A stretch of 64,000 nucleotides of DNA, from NCBI RefSeq assembly GCF_008642375.1, contig NZ_CP029194.1, positions 5,511,001 to 5,575,000 of the forward strand. Direction: 5' to 3'. The translations under genes were made by a program, and so were the position numbers. Source of the DNA: Streptomyces venezuelae. Lineage in GTDB: Bacteria; Actinomycetota; Actinomycetes; Streptomycetales; Streptomycetaceae. This document shows, one piece after another, positions 1 through 7,392 of the stretch. Position 1 is the first letter of the stretch, and every line of letters begins with the position of its first letter. Below the pieces are notes generated by a model. It searched no databases. It was not told the origin of the DNA and worked only from the letters and a program-made list of their open reading frames with translations.

Positions 1-312
1 TTCCAGACGACCGCGGCGAGCACCGCCTACGGCCGCCGGCTGTCGGCGCTGGTCGGCGGCAAGCCGTTCGTGATCGACACCAGCAGGAACGGGAACGGCC
101 CCTACACCGAGGGGGACCCGGCCCAGAACTGGTGCAACCCGCCGGGCCGCGCGCTCGGCGCGCCGCCGACCCGCGACACCGGCGACCCGCTGGTCGCGGC
201 GTACCTCTGGATCAAGCGGCCGGGCGAGTCGGACGGGGAGTGCCGGGGCGGCCCGCGGGCCGGGCAGTGGTTCGACGCGTACGCGCTGGAACTGGCCAGG
301 AACGCCCGCTAG
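1..312 (+). CDS. GH6 cellulase, C-terminal part (5' truncated by window edge)
   Basis: The reading frame is open from base 1 and ends at TAG 310-312, so only the last 103 residues are visible. They carry the GH6 C-terminal signature FVIDTSRNGNGP, then a WCNPPGRALG segment and a PGESDGEC stretch with a Gly-rich end. In GH6 endoglucanases and cellobiohydrolases these line the -1/+1 subsites, and the Cys pair is usually disulfide bonded. The protein would be secreted and cleave beta-1,4-glucan with inversion. Signal peptide, catalytic Asp residues and any CBM lie outside the window, so endo versus exo mode cannot be told. Confidence 0.85.
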   Translation, partial: FQTTAASTAYGRRLSALVGGKPFVIDTSRNGNGPYTEGDPAQNWCNPPGRALGAPPTRDTGDPLVAAYLWIKRPGESDGECRGGPRAGQWFDAYALELARNAR

Positions 313-341
313 TTCGGGCGCCGCCCATGGCCCGGGAACGA

Positions 342-376
342 TCAAGGCCCCCTCACCGATGGTGAGGGGGCCTTGA
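342..376. terminator. Bidirectional rho-independent-type hairpin
   Basis: A perfect 16-bp inverted repeat (342-357 with 361-376) has a 3-nt loop. It lies between the GH6 stop (312) and the 3' end of the first tRNA-Lys (384), so it can end both convergent transcripts. Confidence 0.85.
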
Positions 377-383
377 CTCTGCG

Positions 384-457
384 TGCGCCGCCAGGGACTC
401 GAACCCCGGACCCGCTGATTAAGAGTCAGCTGCTCTAACCAACTGAGCTAGCGGCGC
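384..457 (-). tRNA. tRNA-Lys (anticodon CTT), copy 1
   Basis: The minus strand reads a full cloverleaf. The acceptor GCGCCGC pairs with GCGGCGC, the D-arm is GCTC/GAGC, the anticodon stem GCTGA/TCAGC holds loop CTCTTAA with anticodon CTT, and the T-arm contains GGTTCGAGTCC. The discriminator base is A and CCA is not encoded. The same 74-nt sequence recurs at 9375-9448 and 17595-17668. Confidence 0.97.
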
Positions 458-472
458 CTGCTGACAGAGAGA

Positions 473-498
473 ACTCTACCCGACCTGGAGGGGTGCTC
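473..498 (-). promoter_or_regulatory. Promoter of tRNA-Lys copy 1
   Basis: On the minus strand, TAGAGT (473-478) lies 15 nt before the tRNA 5' end and fits a -10 box. GAGCACCCCTC (488-498) stands 8 nt upstream of the GTAGAGT block. The same 11-mer with the same spacing precedes tRNA-Lys copy 2 and tRNA-His. No canonical -35 is visible. Confidence 0.55.
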
Positions 499-641
499 CT
501 GACCAATATCGATCGCCTCCGGCCTGTCGGATGGTCGTACTGGCCCTTCGATCCGTCAAAATGCGATTTGTCCAGACAGTTGAGACACTGACGCCCGAAA
601 CGAGGGTCAAAAAGATCTTGACGAGTGTGGAGGGGAATCGC

Positions 642-2120
642 ATGAGCGTGCCGGTATTCGAGGAGTTCGAACCCGCGGCCGACTGCGGCTGCCCGGGCTG
701 CGCCCAGCAGCGCCGTGGCCTCGCGCTCGGCCTGCCCGTGCGGGCCGGCGGCCACCCGGCGGCCCATGGCGCGCGCCGCGCGCTGGTGCTGGTGACGGCG
801 GCGGGAGTGGTCCTCGGCGGGGGAGGGGCGGGAGCGGCGACGGCCCTCTCGCACCCGGAGGGCCCGTTCACCCCGGCGGACGCGGTCCCGGGCCCGGAGG
901 CGGGCGGGGGTACGGACATGGACGCGGCGGTCCTGCGGGAGCGGTCGGCCGTGACCCCCTGGCCGGGGCCGGAGACCCCGCAGGGCGGGCGGGGGCCGCT
1001 GCACGGAGCGCCGGGCCCCGGCTCGCAGCCGACCGCGACGCCGGCCCCGCCCCCGGGCACCGGTACGGGCACCACCCCGACCTCGACGACCGGTCAGATC
1101 GCGACGGGCACGCTGCGGCCGACGACCCGGGCCGAGATCATCAACCGGGCCAAGCTGTGGGTGGCCGCGCAGGTCCCGTACTCCATGGAGAAGTACTGGA
1201 CGGACGGGTACCGCCAGGACTGCTCCGGCTACATCTCCATGGCCTGGAACCTGCGCAGCAACGAGTGGACCGGCAGCCTCGACCGCTTCGCCGAGCGGAT
1301 CGACCGGACCGAGCTCCAGCCCGGCGACATCCTGCTGTTCCACAACCCGGCCAGCCCGACGCGCGGCTCGCACGTCACGATCTTCGGCGGCTGGACCGAC
1401 TACACCCACACCTCGTACATCGCCTACGAGCAGACCAAGCCGCGCACGCGGAAGCAGGCGACGCCGATGGCGTACTGGGAGAACTCCGACCGGTACGTGG
1501 CCTACCGCTACAAGGGCGTGGTCAGCGGCGGCAGCGGGGGCGGCACGTCCGGCGGAGGGTCGACCGCGACGCCGAAGCCGCCGAAGCCGGCGACGCCCTA
1601 CCCGGGGGCGGGGAAGTTCGGCCCGGGGGCGAACAACGCCTACGTCACCCAGCTCGGGAAGCTCCTGGTCGAGCGCGGCGGCAAGAAGTACTACAGCAAG
1701 GGGCCCGGCCCGAAGTGGGGCGCGGCGGACCGGAGGGCGACCCAGGCGTTCCAGCTCGCACAGGGCTGGAAGGGCAAGGAGGCGGACGGCCTGCCCGGGC
1801 CGCAGACGTGGCAGCTCCTCGTGACCGGCGGGGGCAGGGACATCGGCGGATCGGGTGGTTCGGGCGGTTCGAGCGCGAATGCGACGGGGTTCCCCGGGCG
1901 TGGCTACTTCCGTCCGGGCCAATCCAACGCATATGTGGAGAAGCTGGGCAAACAACTGGTGAAGCGGGGCTTCGGCAAGCACTACCTGTCGGGACCCGGT
2001 CCGCGCTGGACGGAGGCGGACCGCCGCAACGTCGAGGCGTTCCAGCGGGCTCAGGGCTGGCGCGGCGGAGCGGCCGACGGCTACCCGGGCCCGGAGACCT
2101 GGCGGCGCTTGTTCCGATGA
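642..2120 (+). CDS. NlpC/P60-like peptidoglycan hydrolase with two C-terminal peptidoglycan-binding repeats
   Basis: 492 aa. ATG 642 was chosen over the upstream ATG 531 because TGGAGGGGAA sits just before it. An N-terminal segment is followed by a membrane anchor or uncleaved signal (about residues 45-67, ending GAGAATALS) and a Pro/Thr-rich linker. A papain-like amidase domain (about 165-295) has Cys194 in RQDCSGYI and His244 in SHVTIF. Two roughly 75-residue repeats then follow, each opening with a YPGAGKF- or FPGRGYF-like motif, containing an AFQ.AQGW core and closing PGP.TW; they look like peptidoglycan-binding modules. The role would be cell-wall remodelling outside the membrane. The cleaved bond cannot be told. 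The next gene starts 25 nt downstream, suggesting one operon. Confidence 0.8.
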   Translation: MSVPVFEEFEPAADCGCPGCAQQRRGLALGLPVRAGGHPAAHGARRALVLVTAAGVVLGGGGAGAATALSHPEGPFTPADAVPGPEAGGGTDMDAAVLRERSAVTPWPGPETPQGGRGPLHGAPGPGSQPTATPAPPPGTGTGTTPTSTTGQIATGTLRPTTRAEIINRAKLWVAAQVPYSMEKYWTDGYRQDCSGYISMAWNLRSNEWTGSLDRFAERIDRTELQPGDILLFHNPASPTRGSHVTIFGGWTDYTHTSYIAYEQTKPRTRKQATPMAYWENSDRYVAYRYKGVVSGGSGGGTSGGGSTATPKPPKPATPYPGAGKFGPGANNAYVTQLGKLLVERGGKKYYSKGPGPKWGAADRRATQAFQLAQGWKGKEADGLPGPQTWQLLVTGGGRDIGGSGGSGGSSANATGFPGRGYFRPGQSNAYVEKLGKQLVKRGFGKHYLSGPGPRWTEADRRNVEAFQRAQGWRGGAADGYPGPETWRRLFR

Positions 2121-2145
2121 CCCCGAGAGCATGAGGTGGACCCGA

Positions 2146-4824
2146 ATGACCGCATCGACCCCGACCCCCGCGGACTCCGGCGCGGCGGCCTCGCGTGACG
2201 CGGCCCGCACGGCCAGACGCCTGACGGACGGCACCCTTCCCCGCACGTCACCACCCCACGGAGGGGACCCGACGCGGACACCCCCGGCAGCGACGCCCAC
2301 GCCCGCGGCGGCCACCTCGGCCGCGACACCCCCGGCCGCACCGGCCCCGGACCAGGCGCCGGCCGGGTCCGCGTCCGGGCCTGCGGCCGGGGCTGCGCCC
2401 ACGCCGCCGGCAACGGACCGGCCTGAGTACGGGGTCGGGGCTACGCCCACGGACGGGGCCACGTCGGCGGCTCCGGACCGGGCTGGGTCCGGGCCTTCGG
2501 CCGGGGTCGCGGTCACGCCTACGACGTGGGCCCCGGATTCGGCCGCAACCCCCGACGGGGCCCCGGCCGGGCCTGCGGCCGTGAGCCCGGCCACGCCCAC
2601 GGCCTGGGCGGCGCCCTCGGACCGAGCCGCGTCCGGGCCTGCGGCCGAGGCCGGGCCTTCGGCGAGGGCTGCAGACACGCCCACGGCCTGGCCCTCGGCT
2701 ACGGACCGGGCTGCGTCCGGGGTGGCGCCTGGGCGCACGTCTACGTCAACGGCCGGGGCCCCGGACCGGGCCACGGCCTCGCCCCCGGACCGTGCCACGG
2801 CCTCGCCCCCGGACCGGGCTGCGTCCGGGGTGGCGGCCTCGCCCCCGGACCGTGCCACGGCCTCGCCCCCGGACCGGGCTGCGTCCGGGGTGGCGGCCTC
2901 GCCCCCGGACCGTGCCACGGCCTCGCCCGCGGACCCTGCCACAGCCTCGCCCGTGGTCCGTGCCACGGCCTCGCCCATGGACCGGGCATCCGGGCCTTCG
3001 GTCAGGGCGGCGGCCATGCCGACGGCCGGGGCCTCGCCCGCGGACCGGGCGTCGGCCGGGCCCGCGCCCACGCCCATGTCCCCGGCCGGGACTTCGGCCG
3101 AGGCCTCGGCCACACGCACGGCCTCGCACGGGACCTCGGCCCCGGGCCGAGCGCCGACCACGGCCGGGCCTTCGGCCGGGGCCGCGCCCACATCCACGGC
3201 TCCCGCCACGCCCGCATCCACGGCTTCGCCGACGGGCACGTCGTCGGGCCGCTCCCCGGCAGGCGTACCGGGAGCACCCGTCACATCAGGCGCGTCGGCA
3301 TCACCCGCCACGGCGGCCTCCCCGCCCGCCGAACCGTCGACGGCCACGGCGTCCGCTCCGCCGCGCCCGGTGACCGCCGCACCCCGCGACAGGGCCCCGG
3401 CCCCCGGCGCTGCCGCCCCGACGGGCCGCACCGCCGCACCTTCCGCCCCCACCGGGGCAGCCGCGCCCGCGCCGACACGAGGCGCCGGTACGCCGCCGGG
3501 CGCAGGCAAGGCCGCCGGTGCCGAGAAGCGGGTGGACGTGCCCGACTTCGGGCGGATCACCGGTGCGAAGGTCGCCGCGCTCGCCGTGCCCGTCGCCGGT
3601 GTCGTACGGGTCGTGCGGCGGAAGAACGTGATCGGGTCCGAGACCACCGGCTCCATCCCCGTGCACCTGCTCTTCCGGGACGAACCGGAAGGCGGCGCCC
3701 CCGGCGCGAACGGGGACGACGGCGGTCCCGACACCGTCGCGATGGCCGTGCCCGCCGCCCTCGCGAAGAACGGCAAGGCCGCCATCCCGGCACCCGCGAA
3801 GACGCAGCAACAGACGCAGCAACAGAAGCAGGCCAAGGGCAAGGGGCGACCTCCGAGCCAGGCAGCCCCCGCCTCGAAGCAGTCCGCGGCGGCCAAGGCC
3901 CGCCCCGCCCCCACCGCCGATCCCGATCTCGTCGAGCGGCCCGGCGCGGTGCTGCCCGGCTGGCTCGGCGTCGTCGGCGGCGCCCTCGCGCTCGCCGGGT
4001 GCGCGGCGGTCGTGTGGTGGGCCGGGGCCGTCCCCGCGGAGGCGGCGCGCATGCTGCGGCTGCCGGTCCGCCCGTACCACGGCATCCACCTCGGCCAGTG
4101 GGCGCTGCTCGCCCTCGGCGTCGTCGCCACCCTCTTCGCGGTCGGCGGCCTCGGCCGCGGCCGGGTCGGCTACGCCTGGGTCCTGACCCTCTTCGGCGAC
4201 TACCGCGGCACCGTCCGCCGGACGGGCCTGGTCTGGGTCAGCCCGCTCCTGCTCCGCCGCCGCGTCGACGTCCGGCTCCGGCACTGGCGCAGTGAGCCGC
4301 TGCCCGCCGTCGACGCGAAGGGCACGGCCCTGGACGTCGTCGTCCTCGTCGTCTGGCGGGTGCGGGACACCGTCCGCGCCGCGCTGGGGGTCGACGGCCA
4401 CGAGGACTACCTGCGGGAGCAGGTGGAGGCGGCGATGGCCCGGGTGCTGTCGCAGCTTCCGGCGGACGCCTTCCACGAGGACGCACCGACGCTCCGGGAC
4501 GCCGAGGCGGTCGGCGAGGCGCTGACGCGGATGCTGTCGGCGGAGTGCGCCCCGGTCGGGGTCGACGTCTTCTCGGCACAGCCGACGCGCATCGAGTACG
4601 CCCCCGAGGTCGCGGCGGCGATGCAGCGGCGCCGGATCGCGGCGATCGACGCGAAGCACCGGGACAGCGTCCTGACGTCGGTGGTGGACGCGGTGGACGA
4701 CGTGGTCCACCGGCTGACCAGTCGTGGTCTGGTGGAGTTGGACGACTACGAGCGCAAGGCGCTGGTCAAGGACCTGACGGTGGCGTTCTACACGGGGAGG
4801 ACGGCGCCCGCGGAGGGGGCCTGA
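2146..4824 (+). CDS. SPFH/band-7 domain membrane protein with giant Ala/Pro/Thr-rich N-terminal region
   Basis: 892 aa. ATG 2146 is preferred over ATG 2131 because GAGGTGG lies 6 nt before it. Residues about 20-450 are almost only Ala, Pro, Thr, Ser, Gly and acidic or Arg residues, including short PPDRA repeats. A conserved patch follows (about 460-520, PDFGRITGAKVAAL), then a Gln/Lys-rich stretch, two membrane segments (about 607-628 and 650-670), and a band-7 domain from about 680 (VDVRLRHWRSEPL, DVVVLVVWRVRDT). SPFH proteins oligomerise in membrane microdomains; the specific job here is unknown. The N-terminal region is probably disordered. Its neighbour is a cell-wall hydrolase, so a role in envelope organisation is inferred. 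Confidence 0.75.
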   Translation: MTASTPTPADSGAAASRDAARTARRLTDGTLPRTSPPHGGDPTRTPPAATPTPAAATSAATPPAAPAPDQAPAGSASGPAAGAAPTPPATDRPEYGVGATPTDGATSAAPDRAGSGPSAGVAVTPTTWAPDSAATPDGAPAGPAAVSPATPTAWAAPSDRAASGPAAEAGPSARAADTPTAWPSATDRAASGVAPGRTSTSTAGAPDRATASPPDRATASPPDRAASGVAASPPDRATASPPDRAASGVAASPPDRATASPADPATASPVVRATASPMDRASGPSVRAAAMPTAGASPADRASAGPAPTPMSPAGTSAEASATRTASHGTSAPGRAPTTAGPSAGAAPTSTAPATPASTASPTGTSSGRSPAGVPGAPVTSGASASPATAASPPAEPSTATASAPPRPVTAAPRDRAPAPGAAAPTGRTAAPSAPTGAAAPAPTRGAGTPPGAGKAAGAEKRVDVPDFGRITGAKVAALAVPVAGVVRVVRRKNVIGSETTGSIPVHLLFRDEPEGGAPGANGDDGGPDTVAMAVPAALAKNGKAAIPAPAKTQQQTQQQKQAKGKGRPPSQAAPASKQSAAAKARPAPTADPDLVERPGAVLPGWLGVVGGALALAGCAAVVWWAGAVPAEAARMLRLPVRPYHGIHLGQWALLALGVVATLFAVGGLGRGRVGYAWVLTLFGDYRGTVRRTGLVWVSPLLLRRRVDVRLRHWRSEPLPAVDAKGTALDVVVLVVWRVRDTVRAALGVDGHEDYLREQVEAAMARVLSQLPADAFHEDAPTLRDAEAVGEALTRMLSAECAPVGVDVFSAQPTRIEYAPEVAAAMQRRRIAAIDAKHRDSVLTSVVDAVDDVVHRLTSRGLVELDDYERKALVKDLTVAFYTGRTAPAEGA
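2774..2928 (+). repeat. 60-bp tandem repeat inside the SPFH gene
   Basis: 2774-2820 equals 2834-2880, and 2821-2868 equals 2881-2928: about 2.6 copies with an exact 60-bp period. Each unit is itself built on a 24-bp subrepeat coding for ASPPDRAT/ASPPDRAA plus a 12-bp extension. The period is a multiple of three, so copy changes keep the frame. Confidence 0.95.
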
Positions 4825-4861
4825 GGGGATGGACATGTTCAACTTCCGTCCATACCTTGGT

Positions 4862-4877
4862 ACTTGGTCCAGACCAA
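4862..4877. promoter_or_regulatory. dre (DasR operator) upstream of the LPMO gene
   Basis: ACTTGGTCCAGACCAA contains the core TGGTCCAGACCA, one base from the DasR consensus core TGGTCTAGACCA. It lies 89 nt before the AA10 start. DasR is a GntR-type repressor released by GlcN-6-P. Confidence 0.8.
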
Positions 4878-4966
4878 AATGAGTCACCCGTACAAGCAGA
4901 ACCGGTAACACCGCACGCGTGCGCACGGCCCAACGGAACTCCCCCACGTTCTCCTGGAGCGACAGC

Positions 4967-5569
4967 ATGCACATGCGCAAGAAGAAGTCAGTCGGGGCGG
5001 CGGTGGTGGCGCTCGGCGTCGCCGGCGCCTCCCTCCTCGCGACCGGCAGCGCGGGCAGCCACGGCTACACCGACTCGCCGATCAGCCGCCAGAAGCTCTG
5101 CGCCAACGGCACCGTGACCAACTGCGGCTCCATACAGTGGGAGCCGCAGTCGGTCGAGGGCCTCAAGGGCTTCCCCGCCGCCGGTCCCGCCGACGGCAAG
5201 ATCTGTTCGGCCGGGCTCACGCAGTTCGCCCAGCTCGACGACCCCCGGGGCGGCGCCTGGCCGACGACGACCCTCACGGCCGGGCAGAGCTACAGCTTCC
5301 GCTGGCAGTTCACGGCCCGGCACCGCACCACCGACTTCAAGTACTACATCACCAAGAACGGCTGGAACCCGAGTCAGAAGCTGACCCGGGCCGCGCTCGA
5401 CCCCCAGCCGTTCCTCACCGTCCCCTACAACAACCAGCAGCCGCCGGCGACACTCTCGCACTCCGGGACCGTCCCGGCGGGCAAGACGGGCCGTCACCTG
5501 ATCCTGGCGGTGTGGACGATCGCGGACACCGCGAACGCCTTCTACGCCTGCTCGGACGTCAAGTTCTGA
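4967..5569 (+). CDS. AA10 lytic polysaccharide monooxygenase (chitin-binding protein)
   Basis: 200 aa. An N-terminal KKK motif and hydrophobic stretch form a signal peptide ending at about ATGSAGS31. Cleavage exposes His32 in HGYTDSP, the N-terminal copper-brace histidine, and His119 (ARHRTTDF) is the second copper ligand. Two Cys pairs fit the family. The length matches a single-domain AA10 with no CBM. It would oxidatively cleave crystalline chitin outside the cell and aid the GH18 chitinases in this window. ATG 4967 has a weak GGAG upstream; ATG 4973 is also possible. A dre operator upstream predicts DasR control. Confidence 0.93.
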   Translation: MHMRKKKSVGAAVVALGVAGASLLATGSAGSHGYTDSPISRQKLCANGTVTNCGSIQWEPQSVEGLKGFPAAGPADGKICSAGLTQFAQLDDPRGGAWPTTTLTAGQSYSFRWQFTARHRTTDFKYYITKNGWNPSQKLTRAALDPQPFLTVPYNNQQPPATLSHSGTVPAGKTGRHLILAVWTIADTANAFYACSDVKF

Positions 5570-5593
5570 CGGCCGCCGACTGACCGTTCAATT

Positions 5594-5608
5594 CTGACGG
5601 TACGTCAG
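5594..5608. promoter_or_regulatory. Inverted repeat CTGAC-N5-GTCAG before the acyl-CoA synthetase gene
   Basis: CTGACGGTACGTCAG ends 14 nt before ATG 5623. Size and symmetry fit a TetR-type operator of the kind found before fatty-acid genes in actinomycetes. No cognate regulator is adjacent. Confidence 0.45.
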
Positions 5609-5622
5609 TTACAGTCCGGCCC

Positions 5623-7299
5623 ATGAAGGGTGCGGACACCGTCGCGGAGCTCGTACGACGCCAATGGGGCGACCACCGGACCGGCCTGAGGGACGAGCAC
5701 CACACCCTCAGCCACCACGAGGTCGCCGCCGGCGCCGCCGCGCGGGCCGCACTGCTCGTGGACCTGATGCCACCCCTGCCGGGGAGCGAGCCGCACCTCG
5801 GCATCCTGCTCGACAACACGCCGGAGTACCCGCTCTGGCTCAGCGCGGCGGCCCTCGCGGGGGCCGCCGTCGCCGGGATCAACCCGACCCGGCGCGGCGC
5901 CGAACTCGCCCGGGACATCCGGCACACCGCCTGCCGGATCCTGGTCACCCAGCGCGCCCGTCTGCCGCTCCTCGACGGCCTCGCGCTGCCCGGGCTGCGC
6001 ATCCTCGTCACCGACACCGACGCCTACCGTGAACTCCTCGCGCCCTACGCCGGCGCCCGCCCGGGAGACGCCACCCTCGGTCCCGTACGCCCCGACAGCC
6101 GCTTCCTGCTCTCCTTCACCTCCGGCTCGACGGGCGCCCCCAAGGCCGCGCTCTGCAGCCAGGGGCGCCTCGCGGCGGCCGGCTCCTCCCTCGTCTCCCA
6201 CTTCGGGATCGGCCCCGACGACGTCCACTACGTCTGCATGCCGATGTTCCACGGCAACGCGGTGATCGCGGACTGGGCACCCGCGCTCGCCGCCGGTGCG
6301 GGAGTGGCGCTGCGGGCCCGCTTCTCCGCGTCCGGCTTCCTCCCCGACGTACGCCGCTTCGGCGCCACCTACTTCACCTACGTGGGCCGTGCCGTGCAGT
6401 ACCTGCTCGCCACCCCGCCCGGCCCGGACGACCGCGCGCACGCGCTGCGCCTCGGCTTCGGCACGGAGGCCGGGGCGGTGGACGCGGCCCGCTTCCGGGA
6501 GCGGTTCGGGGTCCCGCTCGTCGAGGGGTACGGCTCCTCCGAGGGCGGCGCGGCGATCCAGCGCACCCCGGACACCCCGACCGGGGCGATCGGACGGGCC
6601 GCCCCCGGCGACGACCTGGCCGTCCTGGACCCGGAGACCGGCCAGGAGTGCGCCCCGGCCCGCTTCTCGCCCGAGGGGCGGCTCCTCAACACGGACGAGG
6701 CGGTCGGCGAGCTCGTCAACCGCGGCCGGAACCCCTTCGAGGGCTACTGGCGCAACCCCGAGGCGGAGGCGGTCCGGCTGCGCGGCGGCTGGTACTGGAC
6801 GGGCGACCTCTTCTACCGGGACGAGGAGGGCTTCCTCTACTTCGCCGGCCGCACGGACGACCGGCTGCGGGTCGACAGCGAGAACCTGGCGGCGGCGATG
6901 ATCGAGAACATCCTCGCCCGCTGGGACCGGGCCGCCGGAGTGGCGGTGTACGCGATACCGGACCCCGTCGCCGGCGATCAGGTCATGGCGGCGCTGGCCC
7001 TGCGCGAGGGGGCCGCATTCGACCCGGCGGAGTTCGCCGCCTTCCTCGCCGCGCAGCCGGACCTGGGCACGAAGATGCCGCCGCGCTTCGTCCGCGTGAC
7101 GCGCGAGCTGCCCCTGACGGCCACCAACAAGATCCACCGCGTGGGCCTGCGCCGGGAGTCCTTCCTCTGCCCGGACCCCGTCTGGTGGCGCCCGACCGCC
7201 ACCGCCCCGTACGAGCCCCTGACCCCCGCGACGACCGCCGCGCTCCAGGAGCAGTACGCCCTCCACGGCCGCACCCCGACCTGGGACCGCACCAAGTGA
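5623..7299 (+). CDS. Acyl-CoA synthetase / AMP-forming ligase (FadD-like)
   Basis: 558 aa. The ANL superfamily is shown by the P-loop-like SFTSGSTGAPKAAL (about residue 165), the YGSSEGGAAI motif, the YWTGDLFYRDEEGF core motif and the C-terminal TATNKIHRVGLRRE segment with the catalytic Lys. It would adenylate a carboxylic acid and transfer it to CoA. The chain length cannot be read from sequence. ATG 5623 has no Shine-Dalgarno sequence, so the message may be leaderless. It stands alone between the LPMO and a two-component pair. The inverted repeat just upstream suggests repression by a TetR-type protein encoded elsewhere. Confidence 0.85.
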   Translation: MKGADTVAELVRRQWGDHRTGLRDEHHTLSHHEVAAGAAARAALLVDLMPPLPGSEPHLGILLDNTPEYPLWLSAAALAGAAVAGINPTRRGAELARDIRHTACRILVTQRARLPLLDGLALPGLRILVTDTDAYRELLAPYAGARPGDATLGPVRPDSRFLLSFTSGSTGAPKAALCSQGRLAAAGSSLVSHFGIGPDDVHYVCMPMFHGNAVIADWAPALAAGAGVALRARFSASGFLPDVRRFGATYFTYVGRAVQYLLATPPGPDDRAHALRLGFGTEAGAVDAARFRERFGVPLVEGYGSSEGGAAIQRTPDTPTGAIGRAAPGDDLAVLDPETGQECAPARFSPEGRLLNTDEAVGELVNRGRNPFEGYWRNPEAEAVRLRGGWYWTGDLFYRDEEGFLYFAGRTDDRLRVDSENLAAAMIENILARWDRAAGVAVYAIPDPVAGDQVMAALALREGAAFDPAEFAAFLAAQPDLGTKMPPRFVRVTRELPLTATNKIHRVGLRRESFLCPDPVWWRPTATAPYEPLTPATTAALQEQYALHGRTPTWDRTK

Positions 7300-7392
7300 G
7301 CAGTGCCCGGCGGGGGTAGGCCCAGCCCCACCCCCGCCACGCCCCCCAGGCCCATGGCCCCGCCCCCGCAACCGCGCCTACCGTGGGCGCTC

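Noticed and set aside
568..579. TTGTCCAGACAG upstream of the peptidoglycan hydrolase, similar to dre
   Set aside because: It differs from the DasR core TGGTCTAGACCA at three positions, including both outer GG/CC pairs, and the gene has no link to chitin use.
435..4130. 1231-residue open frame on the minus strand
   Set aside because: It is antisense to the hydrolase and SPFH genes and arises from GC-rich codon bias; composition is Ala/Gly/Arg/Val-rich with no domain, and it runs through a tRNA.
2526..4295. 589-residue Gly/Arg/His-rich plus-strand frame
   Set aside because: It is the +1 shadow of the SPFH gene; the repetitive look comes from the Ala/Pro repeats read in another frame.
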